From Micromonospora echinaurantiaca (GTDB taxonomy: Bacteria > Actinomycetota > Actinomycetes > Mycobacteriales > Micromonosporaceae), in the NCBI RefSeq assembly GCF_900090235.1, contig NZ_LT607750.1, positions 2,802,501-2,866,500 on the forward strand: DNA of 64,000 bases, given 5' to 3'. Each line of letters starts with the position of its first letter. The stretch's first letter is position 1. Below, piece after piece: positions 42,683-52,000 of the stretch. A program made the position numbers and the translations under genes. The notes under the pieces were generated by a model. It did not search any database. It worked only from the letters and a program-made list of their open reading frames with translations, and was not told the origin of the DNA.

Positions 42683-42838
42683 CTATAGGGCGCCGCCCCA
42701 GTTGTCGGTGACGATCGGGAACGGGGCCTTGAAGACGGGCGCGGCGTGTGCCGGCGACGAGCCGACGAGGACGCCGGCGGCCGCCAGGCACACCGCGAGG
42801 ATCGCGGCGAGGCCCGCGCGAGGGACAGCTCTGGTCAT
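42683..42838 (-). CDS. Truncated small secreted peptide, remnant-like
   Basis: ATG 42838 has GGGAG upstream and encodes 51 aa. Residues 1-31 are a good signal peptide (LAAILAVCLAAAGVLV, cleavage at AHA-AP). The mature part is only 20 residues, APVFKAPFPIVTDNWGGAL. The APxFxxPFP start recalls the N-terminus of secreted M23-like peptidases, which continue with CGQ. Here a stop follows soon. It is either a tiny exported peptide or what is left of a longer gene. Confidence 0.45.
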   Translation of the reverse strand: MTRAVPRAGLAAILAVCLAAAGVLVGSSPAHAAPVFKAPFPIVTDNWGGAL

Positions 42839-42960
42839 GACGCGACGCTCCCGCCCGGTTGCCGACCTGGCCGGTGTTGAGCTCCGACTGCCGCGAGTCT
42901 GGAGAGGGACCATGACGCCTGTCAATGGGTTCGCGAAAAATTCCGGCAGGGCGACAAGGG

Positions 42961-44124
42961 ATGACTGAAGACATCCTTCGGCCTTCCGACGCCCGCTTGA
43001 CTACCACCATGACCATCAATCGCCGCACCCTGCTCGGCCGGGTCGCCATGGTCGGCGCGGCCACGGCGACCGGTGCCCTGCTCGCACCCGGGCCCGCGCG
43101 AGCCGCGTCCTGGAAGAAGCGGCTCACCGGCGCCGACCTGGACACCTACCACCGGTGGCGGGTCGCCGGAACCGACCTCGGCATCCCCTACGTGCTGGAG
43201 AACGGCTCCATCGGGTACCTCTTCGGCGACACCTTCAACACCCCGTGGCCGGAGGGCCCACCGCTGCCGAACGACTGGCGCTCACCGGTGATGCTGCGCT
43301 CCAACATCCACCCCGGAGTCGCCGGCGGCGTGGTCTTCGACAGCGCGGCGCGGGTCGCGGGCAACGGGCGGGCCCCGGAGCTGATGCACAACGGCCACAA
43401 CGGGATCGGCATCGACGGCCTCTGGGAGGTGACCGTCATCCCCAACGACGGCATCAGCTTCCCGGAGACCGGCCGCCAGCTCATCTCGTACATGAGCATC
43501 GAGAACTGGGCCTCCGCCGGACCCGCCGGGCCGCACTGGCGGTCGCGCTACGCCGGGCTGGCCTACAGTGACAACGGCAACGACTTCATCCGTACGCCGC
43601 TGAAGTGGTGGAACAACGGCACCAACACCGACCCGTTCCAGATGTGGACGATGCAGCGCGACGGCGACTGGGTGTACGTCTTCTCGGTGCGCTCGGGGCG
43701 CCAGGACGGCCCGATGATGCTGCGCCGGGTCCGCTGGGACCGGCTGTTCTACCCGGAGTCGTACGAGGGCTGGGGCTGGAACGGCAGCAACTGGGGCTGG
43801 GGCCGGCCGTGCACGCCGATCCTGACCGGCCGCTTCGGCGAGCCGTCGGTCCGGCGGCTCGCCGACGGGAGCTGGGTGATGTCGTACCTCAACTGCGCCA
43901 CCGGTTGCATCGTGACCCGCACCGCCGGCGGGCCGGACCAGGTCTGGACGGCGGAGAAGGTGCAGGTCACCCCCTGGCAGGAGCCCGGGCTCTACGGCGG
44001 GTTCATCCACCCGTGGTCCAGCCGGCGGGCCAACGACCTGCATCTGATGGTCTCGAAGTGGACCAGGACGCCCGACGGCCGGAGCACCGCCTACCACGTC
44101 AGCCAGTTCGTCGGCACCGCTTGA
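42961..44124 (+). CDS. Secreted DUF4185 protein
   Basis: The 387 aa protein (from ATG 42961; ATG 43009 would give 371 aa) has a signal region with NRRTLLGRVAMVGAATATGALL, a twin-arginine-like motif, and cleavage near ARAA. The mature part matches DUF4185, a five-bladed propeller-like family seen in actinobacteria: GTDLGIPYVLENGSIGYLFGD, WRSPVMLRS, YMSIENWASAGPAGPHWRSRYAGLAYSDNGN and RFGEPSVRRLADGSWVMSYLN. The blades resemble glycoside hydrolase 43/62 folds, so a sugar-related role is plausible. It precedes a NagZ-type gene on the same strand by 107 nt, with a promoter between. Confidence 0.85.
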   Translation: MTEDILRPSDARLTTTMTINRRTLLGRVAMVGAATATGALLAPGPARAASWKKRLTGADLDTYHRWRVAGTDLGIPYVLENGSIGYLFGDTFNTPWPEGPPLPNDWRSPVMLRSNIHPGVAGGVVFDSAARVAGNGRAPELMHNGHNGIGIDGLWEVTVIPNDGISFPETGRQLISYMSIENWASAGPAGPHWRSRYAGLAYSDNGNDFIRTPLKWWNNGTNTDPFQMWTMQRDGDWVYVFSVRSGRQDGPMMLRRVRWDRLFYPESYEGWGWNGSNWGWGRPCTPILTGRFGEPSVRRLADGSWVMSYLNCATGCIVTRTAGGPDQVWTAEKVQVTPWQEPGLYGGFIHPWSSRRANDLHLMVSKWTRTPDGRSTAYHVSQFVGTA

Positions 44125-44172
44125 ACGGCGGCCGCCGCGCCGTCCGGGCCGTCCGACTTGTAGCAAACCTTC

Positions 44173-44201
44173 TTGACGATTAATCGATGCGTAGCTAAGT
44201 T
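44173..44201 (+). promoter_or_regulatory. Promoter of the NagZ-like operon
   Basis: TTGACG (44173-44178), a 17-nt spacer and TAAGTT (44196-44201) lie in an AT-richer stretch, 31 nt before ATG 44232. This is close to a consensus sigma-70 promoter. Confidence 0.7.
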
Positions 44202-44231
44202 TCAGCCATCCGGACTGAGAGGTCGTCGTCT

Positions 44232-46052
44232 ATGAAGACCCGACTCGTCATCGCGACCGTCCTGGTGGCCACCCTGGGAGCCACCCTCACGCCGCTGCCC
44301 GTCCAGGCCACCACCGCCGCACCCGCCGCGCTTCCACCCGCCGCCGAACACGGCTGGGTCACCTCCACGCTGCGGCACATGAGCCTGGAGCAGAAGGTCG
44401 GCCAGCTCTTCGCCACCTACGTCTACGGCGGCGACGCCACCGCCCCGACGGCCGCGGACCGGGCCGCCAACCGGGCGGCGTTCGGCGTCGAGACGCCGGC
44501 CGAGGTGATCGAGGAGTTCCACCTCGGCGCGATCTGCTACTTCTCCTGGTCACACAACCTGGACAGTCCGCGGCAGATCGCCACGCTCTCCAACGGCCTG
44601 CAACGGGCCGCCCTCAGTGCCGGCGGCAAGGACCGCGTCCCGCTGCTCATCTCCACCGACCAGGAACAGGGCGTGGTGCTGCGGATGCCCGCCCCCGCCG
44701 CGCAGTTCCCCGGCGCGATGGCTCTCGGCGCCGGGCGCTCGCCCGGCGACGCCCGCACCGCGGCGGAGATCACCGGACGCGAGCTGCGCGCCGTCGGCAT
44801 CCACCAGCCGTACGCGCCGATCGCCGACGTCAACGTCGACCCGGCCAACCCGGTGATCGGGGTGCGCTCCTTCGGCGCCGACCCCACCCTGGTGGCCGAG
44901 CTGACCGCCGCGCAGGTCACCGGCTTCCAGCGGGACGCCGGCGCGACCGCGGTGGCTAAGCACTTCCCTGGCCACGGCGACACCGACAACGACAGCCACA
45001 CCGACCTCCCGGTGATCAACCACACCCGCGAGGAGTGGGACCGGATCGACGCGCCACCGTTCCGCCGGGCCATCGCCGCCGGCGTCGAGTCGGTCATGAC
45101 GGCGCACATCGTGGTGCCGGCGCTGGACCCCTCCGGTGACCCGGCGACGCTGTCGCCGACCATCCTCTCCGGGGTACTGCGCGGCGAACTCGGCTTCCGC
45201 GGCGTGATCGTCACCGACGCGCTGAACATGGCCGGGGTCCGGCAGAAGTACGGCGACGAGCGGGTGCCCGTGCTGGCGCTCAAGGCCGGCGCCGACCAGC
45301 TGCTGATGCCGCCGGACCTGCGGCTGGCCCGGGACGCCGTGCTGCGGGCGGTGGCCACCGGCGAGCTGACCGAACGGCGGATCGACGAGTCGGTCCGGCG
45401 CATCCTCGCCCTGAAGTACCGGCAGGGTCTGGCCGCGTCACCGCTGGTCGACGTCGAGGCGGCGGTCCGTACGGTCGGGGCGGCCGAGCACCTCGCCGCC
45501 GTCGCCCGGGTCACCGACCCGACGCTCACCGCGGTGCGCAACGACGCCGGGCTGTTGCCGCTGGCCAGCACCGACCGGTCGGTGCTGGTGACCGGCTGGA
45601 ACAGCGCCGCCTTCGCGCCGGTTGCGACGGTCGCCGACGGGTTCGCCGCCCGCGGGGCCCGCGCCACCGCCCGGCCCGCGACCCTGCCGTCCGACCAGGC
45701 GATCGCCACGACCGCCGCCGAGGCGGCCCGGCACGACCTCACCGTGGTGCTGGTGAACAAGGCGTGGGACGTCGAGGTGACCGACCCCCGCGCCAGCCAG
45801 CGACGGCTGGTCGCGGCGCTGCTCGCCACCGGCCGACCCGTGATCGTGGTGGCGGTCCGCGATCCGTACGACGTCGCGTACCTGCCGGGCGTGTCCACCT
45901 ACCTGGCGACCTACTCGTACACCCGGGCGGCGATGGACGCGCTCGTCCGCGCGCTGCACGGCGAGCTGTCCCCGCGCGGACGGCTGCCGGTCACGATCCC
46001 CACCGCCGACGGCGGGCTGCTCTACCCCTACGACCACGGCCTGACCTGGTAG
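44232..46052 (+). CDS. Secreted family 3 beta-N-acetylglucosaminidase (NagZ-like)
   Basis: The 606 aa protein has a signal peptide (residues 1-27). A GH3 barrel follows, then a C-terminal alpha/beta domain. The NagZ signature KHFPGHGDTDNDSHTDLPVI (about 243-262) carries the catalytic-dyad His and Asp found in beta-N-acetylhexosaminidases rather than glucosidases. ISTDQEQGVV, ITDALNM-type segment GVIVTDALNMAGVRQ (nucleophile Asp) and GADQLLMPP are further marks. It would cleave GlcNAc from muropeptides outside the membrane. GAGAGG lies before ATG 44232. The next gene starts 8 nt after the stop with AGGAGG, so they form an operon. Confidence 0.92.
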   Translation: MKTRLVIATVLVATLGATLTPLPVQATTAAPAALPPAAEHGWVTSTLRHMSLEQKVGQLFATYVYGGDATAPTAADRAANRAAFGVETPAEVIEEFHLGAICYFSWSHNLDSPRQIATLSNGLQRAALSAGGKDRVPLLISTDQEQGVVLRMPAPAAQFPGAMALGAGRSPGDARTAAEITGRELRAVGIHQPYAPIADVNVDPANPVIGVRSFGADPTLVAELTAAQVTGFQRDAGATAVAKHFPGHGDTDNDSHTDLPVINHTREEWDRIDAPPFRRAIAAGVESVMTAHIVVPALDPSGDPATLSPTILSGVLRGELGFRGVIVTDALNMAGVRQKYGDERVPVLALKAGADQLLMPPDLRLARDAVLRAVATGELTERRIDESVRRILALKYRQGLAASPLVDVEAAVRTVGAAEHLAAVARVTDPTLTAVRNDAGLLPLASTDRSVLVTGWNSAAFAPVATVADGFAARGARATARPATLPSDQAIATTAAEAARHDLTVVLVNKAWDVEVTDPRASQRRLVAALLATGRPVIVVAVRDPYDVAYLPGVSTYLATYSYTRAAMDALVRALHGELSPRGRLPVTIPTADGGLLYPYDHGLTW

Positions 46053-46060
46053 GAGGAACC

Positions 46061-47881
46061 ATGCCGGCGAGGACTGTCCGCACCACGATGGGCGTGCGCC
46101 GGGGCCTCGCCCTCGGCCTGGCCGTGGCCGTGCTCGGCACGGCGCTGCCGGCGACCGGGGCGGCCGCCGCCGAGCGGTCGCCGGCCGGGTCCGCACCGCC
46201 GTCCGTCACGCCCGCCGACATCCGGTTCCGCCACGACACGCTGCGCTACGGCGACGCCCGCGAGGTGGGGCTGCTTCCCGAGCACGTGGACCGGATGCCG
46301 GCCGACCTCACCGGGTACCTCGAACCGACCCCGGACCACCCCGGCCATCCCACCTACGCCGGCGCCGTGGTGCTGGCCGCCAAGGACGGCGTGGTCGTGC
46401 AGCACGCCGCGGTGGGGTCGGCGGTGCGCTACTCGGCCGTCGGGCCGCCACCCGGGCTGGCCGGGGTGGAACTGCCTGCCGACCAGCAGCTCCCGATGCG
46501 ACCCGACACCATCTTCGACCTGGCGTCGGTGTCGAAGCTGTTCACCACGATCGTGGTGCTGCAGCAGGTGGAGCGGGGTCGGGTCGAGCTGGACGCCCCG
46601 GTCGCCCGGTACGTCCCGGAGTTCGCCGCCGGCGGCAAGGAGGCCGTCACGGTACGCATGCTGCTCACCCACACCTCCGGGCTGCCCGCGTTCACGGCGC
46701 TGTGGAGCCGGTACCCGACCCCGGCCGAACGGTTCGCCGCCGCGCTCGCCACGCCACTGGCGGCCGGGGCGACGCCCGGCACCCGGTACGTGTACTCCGA
46801 CCTCGGGCTGATCGCGCTCGGCGTGCTGGTGGAGCGGGTGACCGGCCGGTCGTTGGTCGACCTGGTCCGCGACGGCGTCACGGCGCCGCTGGGCATGGCC
46901 GACACCGGCTACAACCCGGCGCCGGAACTGCGGCCGCGGATCGCGGCGACCGAGTACCAGCCGTACGCCGGGCGCGGCATGGTGTGGGGCGAGGTGCACG
47001 ACGAGAACGCCTGGTCGCTCGGCGGCGTGGCCGGACACGCGGGCGTCTTCTCCACCGCGACGGACCTGGCCGTGCTCTGCCAGACCCTGCTCAACGGCGG
47101 CGAGTACCGCGGCTGGCGGATCCTGCGCGCCGACACGGTCCGGGCGATGCTGGTCAACTACAACGCGCCGCTGGAGCAGGCCTACCCGGAGAGCGACCGC
47201 GGCCTCGGTTTCGAGCTCAACAAGCACTGGTACATGACGGGTCTGTCCTCTCCGGTGGGGTTCGGGCACACCGGGTTCACCGGCACCTCGCTGGTGGTCG
47301 ACCCGCTCTCCCACTCATTCGTCGTCCTGCTCAGCAACCGGGTGCACCCCGACCGTGGCTGGGGCAGCAACAACGTGGCCCGGCGTGCCGTCGCGACCGA
47401 CCTCGCCGAGGCCATGCCGGTGCGACCCCGGTCGCGGGAGGCGTGGCGGGCCGACCCGCGCGACCTCGCGACGGTCACCCTCACCGCCCCGCTGCGCCGG
47501 GCGGCGCGCGGCGGCACGGCGAATTTCCTGCTCTGGTACGACACCGAGCCGCGCTACGACAGCGCCCGGTTCGAGGTGTCCACCGACGGCGGACAGACCT
47601 GGGCCGCGGCGCCGATGCGGCTGCGGCACGGTGACCAACGATGGGCCAGCGACGGCACGGTCACCGGCTACGGCGGCCGGGTCTGGTGGCAGGTCTCCGT
47701 CGAGCTGCCCGACCGGGCGACCCACCTGCGCTGGAGCAGCAGCACGGACGTCTCCGCCCGGGGCCGCGGGGTCTACGTCGACCGGATCGTCGCGGCGGAC
47801 CGCGCCGGTCTGCTCTTCCAGGGCGAGGGCGGGGACGCCGCACACCTCGTGGCGCAGGGGTGGGCGCCCGCCCGCACCTGA
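46061..47881 (+). CDS. Secreted serine beta-lactamase-fold hydrolase (AmiE-like candidate)
   Basis: The 606 aa protein has a signal peptide, then a class C beta-lactamase/penicillin-binding fold. The nucleophile motif is ASVSK (Ser near 156), the second YSD near 245, and the third HTGFTG near 402, the usual S-x-x-K, Y-x-N and K/H-T-G set. The last ~140 residues form a separate beta-rich domain (FLLWYDTEPRYDSARFEVSTDGGQTW) that may bind a polymer. Paired with NagZ it recalls Bacillus NagZ-AmiE, where AmiE removes peptides from MurNAc. That reaction is inference here. Confidence 0.88.
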   Translation: MPARTVRTTMGVRRGLALGLAVAVLGTALPATGAAAAERSPAGSAPPSVTPADIRFRHDTLRYGDAREVGLLPEHVDRMPADLTGYLEPTPDHPGHPTYAGAVVLAAKDGVVVQHAAVGSAVRYSAVGPPPGLAGVELPADQQLPMRPDTIFDLASVSKLFTTIVVLQQVERGRVELDAPVARYVPEFAAGGKEAVTVRMLLTHTSGLPAFTALWSRYPTPAERFAAALATPLAAGATPGTRYVYSDLGLIALGVLVERVTGRSLVDLVRDGVTAPLGMADTGYNPAPELRPRIAATEYQPYAGRGMVWGEVHDENAWSLGGVAGHAGVFSTATDLAVLCQTLLNGGEYRGWRILRADTVRAMLVNYNAPLEQAYPESDRGLGFELNKHWYMTGLSSPVGFGHTGFTGTSLVVDPLSHSFVVLLSNRVHPDRGWGSNNVARRAVATDLAEAMPVRPRSREAWRADPRDLATVTLTAPLRRAARGGTANFLLWYDTEPRYDSARFEVSTDGGQTWAAAPMRLRHGDQRWASDGTVTGYGGRVWWQVSVELPDRATHLRWSSSTDVSARGRGVYVDRIVAADRAGLLFQGEGGDAAHLVAQGWAPART

Positions 47882-48460
47882 GGAGCTGGTCGCACCGTCG
47901 GTGGACCTGGCGGCCCGACAACCACCCGGACAGCACCGCTGACATCTGTAGATGCGTCAATGTCGTGTCGGATTTCTTTCTCGATCCGGAGATCGGCACG
48001 GATATCGTGAAACCGGCCCGCCGACCCTGGTCGGGCCGGCCGGATATTGTCCACCGGATCGAACTGCACTACCATTTCCACCGTCTCACTCGACCCTCGG
48101 CGACAAACCGCCGGACGGGTTTCGCCACCGGTCGATGAGGCCTCTGCCAGGTGCGCGGCAGGGGCCCCGCGACCACCCGATGACGCCACGCCTCCGCGCG
48201 GCCACCTGCCGGACGAGCCGGCCAACCACGCCCCCGTCGCCACCCGACGCCGACCCACGTGGACATCCCGGGAAGTTCGGTCAAGCCACGATGAAAACGT
48301 TTACATCGGAACCGCGAAACAACGCCTCAGCCATTTACAGATGCCTACGCACAACTATTTTTAACCGTACCGATATAAAGCGGAACTAGGGTCTCAGTTG
48401 ATTGACGGGCGTCGTGGGACGATCGCCCCGAAATCGTGGGGGAACGGGAAAGGTGGGGGG
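47882..48460. other. Gene-free region with AT-rich regulatory stretch
   Basis: No convincing gene lies in these 579 nt. The first half has a short palindrome CATCT-GT-AGATG near 47943. The stretch 48285-48390 is markedly AT-rich for this genome and includes TATTTTTAA and a TATAAA at 48374-48379, a good -10 candidate for the winged-helix gene 82 nt on. A 32-codon frame at 48291 shows no features and is not called. Confidence 0.5.
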
Positions 48461-48970
48461 ATGAGGGGGATCCGGGTCGCGTCCCTGGCGATCGGCATCG
48501 CTTCCTCGCCGGCCGAGCGCCGGCAGCTGGCACAACTGCTCGGCGGCAGCGAGGCGTTCCTGATCGTCTCGAGCGTGGACCAGGCGCGGCGGTTCCTCGA
48601 CGTGGTCGAGCCGCCGCACAACCCGCCGGCGGCTCCGCCGGACCAGCCGGTGGTCACCGAGGTCACACCGGGCGCGGCACCGCCTCCCGGCCTGACCGTC
48701 GACTCGGACCGGCGGGTGCTGCGCTGGCTGGACCGTGAGATCGAGCTGACCCGGCTGGAGCACGACCTCCTGCGCTGCCTGGTCGGCGCGCCCGGGCGGG
48801 TCTGGACCTACGAACTGCTGCACCGCGAGGTCTGGGGCAACGAGCACCTCGGCCGCGGGTCCGACATGCACTCGGTGGTCCGGCGGGTACGACGCAAGCT
48901 CGCCCGGCTCAACGCGGCGGCGACCATCCACGCGGTACGCGGCGTCGGCTTCCGCCTCGCTCCGGTCTGA
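48461..48970 (+). CDS. Stand-alone winged-helix (OmpR/PhoB effector) regulator, paralog A
   Basis: The 169 aa protein has an N-terminal part (about 1-50, SPAERRQLAQLLGGSEAFLIVSSVDQARRFLD) that resembles a shortened receiver-like fold without the phospho-acceptor Asp pocket. A Pro-rich linker follows. The C-terminal OmpR/PhoB DNA-binding domain contains IELTRLEHDLLRCLVGAPGRVWTYELLHREVWG, SVVRRVRRKLARL and IHAVRGVGFRL. It is therefore a DNA-binding regulator without a visible partner kinase. GGTGGGGGG precedes ATG 48461. It converges on the S8 protease gene and has a close paralog at the other end of that gene (53775). Confidence 0.88.
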   Translation: MRGIRVASLAIGIASSPAERRQLAQLLGGSEAFLIVSSVDQARRFLDVVEPPHNPPAAPPDQPVVTEVTPGAAPPPGLTVDSDRRVLRWLDREIELTRLEHDLLRCLVGAPGRVWTYELLHREVWGNEHLGRGSDMHSVVRRVRRKLARLNAAATIHAVRGVGFRLAPV

Positions 48971-49015
48971 CCACCGACCCACGAGCCACGCCGCGGCCCA
49001 CCCGCCGCACGCGAA

Positions 49016-49048
49016 CCGGCCCGCCTGGTGGACGACCAGGCGGGCCGG
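49016..49048. terminator. Bidirectional hairpin between regulator and S8 protease
   Basis: A perfect 14-bp stem (49016-49029 with 49035-49048) around loop GGACG lies between the convergent winged-helix and protease genes, 22 nt from the protease stop. Confidence 0.85.
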
Positions 49049-49069
49049 CTCGGTCAGCTGACGGTCAGG

Positions 49070-52000
49070 TCAGCAGCGGATGGGTGACAGTGCGAAGTCC
49101 TCCACGGTGGGCGTGCTGGTGTTGATCCTCGTCTGACGGGTCTGGGGCTTCCAGTTGTCCTTGGCGACGATCATCGTCATCGGGTTGTTCCGACGGTCCA
49201 TCCAGTAGGCGTACTTGCCCTCGGCGTCGGTGGCGAAGGTCCACGACATCGCCCACGAGTCGATCTGGACGACCGCACCGGGAAGCGGCGAGCTGACACC
49301 CTGACAGCTCGTCCCGGTGACGGTACCCATCAACTTGCCCCAGGTCTTCGGCGGATTCACGTTCATCGTCACGGCCACCGGCGACACCGTGTACGGGGTG
49401 TTCTCCTTGATGGCGACCGAGGCGGTGTAGGTGCCCGGCTGGTCGACGTTCGCCGTCATCCCGACGGTGACCGTGACCTGCTCGCCCGGCGCCAGCGTGG
49501 CCGACGTCTTGTTGATCGTCATCCAGCTGACGTCGGCGGCCGCCTCGGCGCACTCCTCGAACCCGGGCAGCACCTCGCTGTCCGGCGTCGCGGTGAAGCT
49601 ACCGGACGATCCGCCGATCTTGTAGAAGCCGCACGCCGCGCCACCGCGGTAGCGCGCCGTGTTGGCGTTCGGCAGGTTCGACCACGCGTTGGTGGCCGGG
49701 TCGTACGCGAAGCCGGCGTTGGTGATGGCGCCGCCCTGCGAACCGCCGACCACCAGGAGCTTGCCGTTCGCCACGGCGAACGAGCTGGCCCAGTTGTCGG
49801 CCGGCGCGTCGGGGATCGCGGTCCAGGCGTTGGCCCCCGGGTCGAAGGCGTAGCTGGCCTTCTGCGAGGCGGAGCCGTCGTTGCCGCCGGTGCAGTAGAC
49901 GACGCCGTCGATCCCGCCGCAGGAGGCGAAGGCCACCGACTTCGGGTAGTTCGGCAGCGTCTCCCAGCTGTCGCCGGCCGGGTCGTACCGGACCACGCTG
50001 TTCGACATCGGCGTGCAGGCCGAGGTGGTGCAGCCGCCGATGGCGTAGAGCTTGCCGTCGACGACCGCCTGGCCGGCGGCGGAGCGGGCCGCCGGGTTGT
50101 CAGCCACCTTCGTCCAGGTGTTCGCGCCCGGGTCGTACGACCAGGTGGTGCCGGAGGGACCGGCCGCCGCCCAGCCGCCGGTCGCGATGATCTTCCCACC
50201 GACGACGCCCACCGTCATGGCGTTGCGTGCCTCGGGAAGATCGGCGATCGGCGCCCAGCTCTGCGCGATCGGGTCGTAGACGAAGTTCTTCGTCGTGGAC
50301 GCCGAGCCGTTGCCGCCGGCGATGGAGTACACCTTGCCGTCGAGGTTCACCACCCGGTTGTCCATCACGTTCGCCGGGTAGTCGGCGATGTCCGTCCAGG
50401 GCTCGGCCTGCGGGCCGAGCGCGGGGGACGTCGCGTTGCTCGACATGCCGGACGCCCGCGCCGCGAACGACGTCGGGACGTTCAGCCGCTGCTCGGGTGC
50501 GCCGTTGGACCCGATCACCTGCTGTTCGGTCAACCGGGACCCGTCGGCCCGGAGGAGCTCGAACGCGCCCTCGCGCTCACTGAACTCGACCTCGACCGGC
50601 GCCCCGCCGGTGTTGGTCACCGTGAACGCCTTGTTGACCTTGCCGGTGGGCATCTGGAGCGTGGCGCTCACCTGCGCCGGCTTGACCGAGAGCCGGCCGG
50701 CCGCGAGCCGGAAGTTGGTCGCGGTCGCCCAGTCGGCCTGCACGTCGACGTTCTTGCTCTGGCTGACGTAGTTGCCGGCCGCGGCGGTGAACTTGTGCGT
50801 GCCGGTCAGCGACGAGAACAGCCAGTAGAAGCCGTCCGCCAGCTCGGTGTCGTCCGGCGTCGCCACCGTGGTGGCCTTCTCCGCCGGCCGGTCGTTACTG
50901 GTGACCGTGGCCCCGTTGACGTAGCCGTTGTCGTTGGCGTCCCGGACGTGTCCGAGCACCAGGCCGCCGTTGGTGGGCCGGCAGACGACCTCGCTGCCGA
51001 TCAGGACGTTGTCGACCTCCCACCACCACTCGAACGAGGCGTCGTAGTAGTGGAACCGGACCTGCACCTGCGCCTGCCCGGCGGCCTGCGGGATCGGGAC
51101 CTCGGTCACCCGCGGCCCCCGGACGTCGGCGGCCTGCCGCAGCACGTTCGTCCAGGTGGCACCGCCGTCGACGCTCAGGTCCACGTCCGCGCGGTCCGGA
51201 CCCAGATGGTTGAAGTCCTGGTTGAACCGGATCACCGGAGCCGCCACGTCGGTCAGGTCGACGACCGGGCTGACCAGGGAGCTGTCCTGCCGCCCGCCGG
51301 AGCCGTACTCGTCGCTGTCGATGATGGCGAAGTTGCCGGTGCCGCCGGTCAGGTTGCCCCGGTTGCCGTCGTCGGTGAACTTCCAGACCTGGCCGGTACC
51401 CGCGTGGTCGACCACCGACCAGCCGGCCGGCACGGCCGTGCCGTCGAACGTCTCGTAGACGCCGTCGGAGCCGAACGTGTAGCCGGGCGCCGTGGTGCAG
51501 GCGTTGGTCTGCACCGGCACGGCGATGTTGGCGGTGACGTTGCCCGTGCCGACGACGACCTCCTTGGTCACCGTCTGGTAGCCCGGGTACTGCGACTCGA
51601 CCTTCAGGGTGTACGTCGCCCCGGCCGGCAGCGTGAAGCTGTAGCGGCCGTTGCCGGGCGTGGTGTAGTCGGACACGCCCGACGGGCCCTGCACGGTCAC
51701 CTTCGCGTAGAGCGGCCAGCCATGCCCGGAGCCGTCGGTGACCGACCCGCTGACGGTGACGCTCGGCACCGCCGACAGCGCGACGTTGACCGTGGTGGTG
51801 GCGTTCTGGGTCACCGTCGCCGGCACCGTCTGGCTCTGGTAGCCGAAGGCCGCCACGACGACCTGGTAGTCGCCCACCGGCAGCAGGGACGAGTACTTCC
51901 CGTCCGCCCCGGTGGTCAGCTGGCGCTCGGCCGGACCGGTCACGGTCACCGTGGCGTCCGCGATCGGGGCGCCGGTGGCCGCGTCGGTGACGGTGCCGGC

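Noticed and set aside
48291..48389. 32-codon plus frame in the AT-rich region
   Set aside because: No ribosome binding site and unlike coding use. The region reads better as a promoter.
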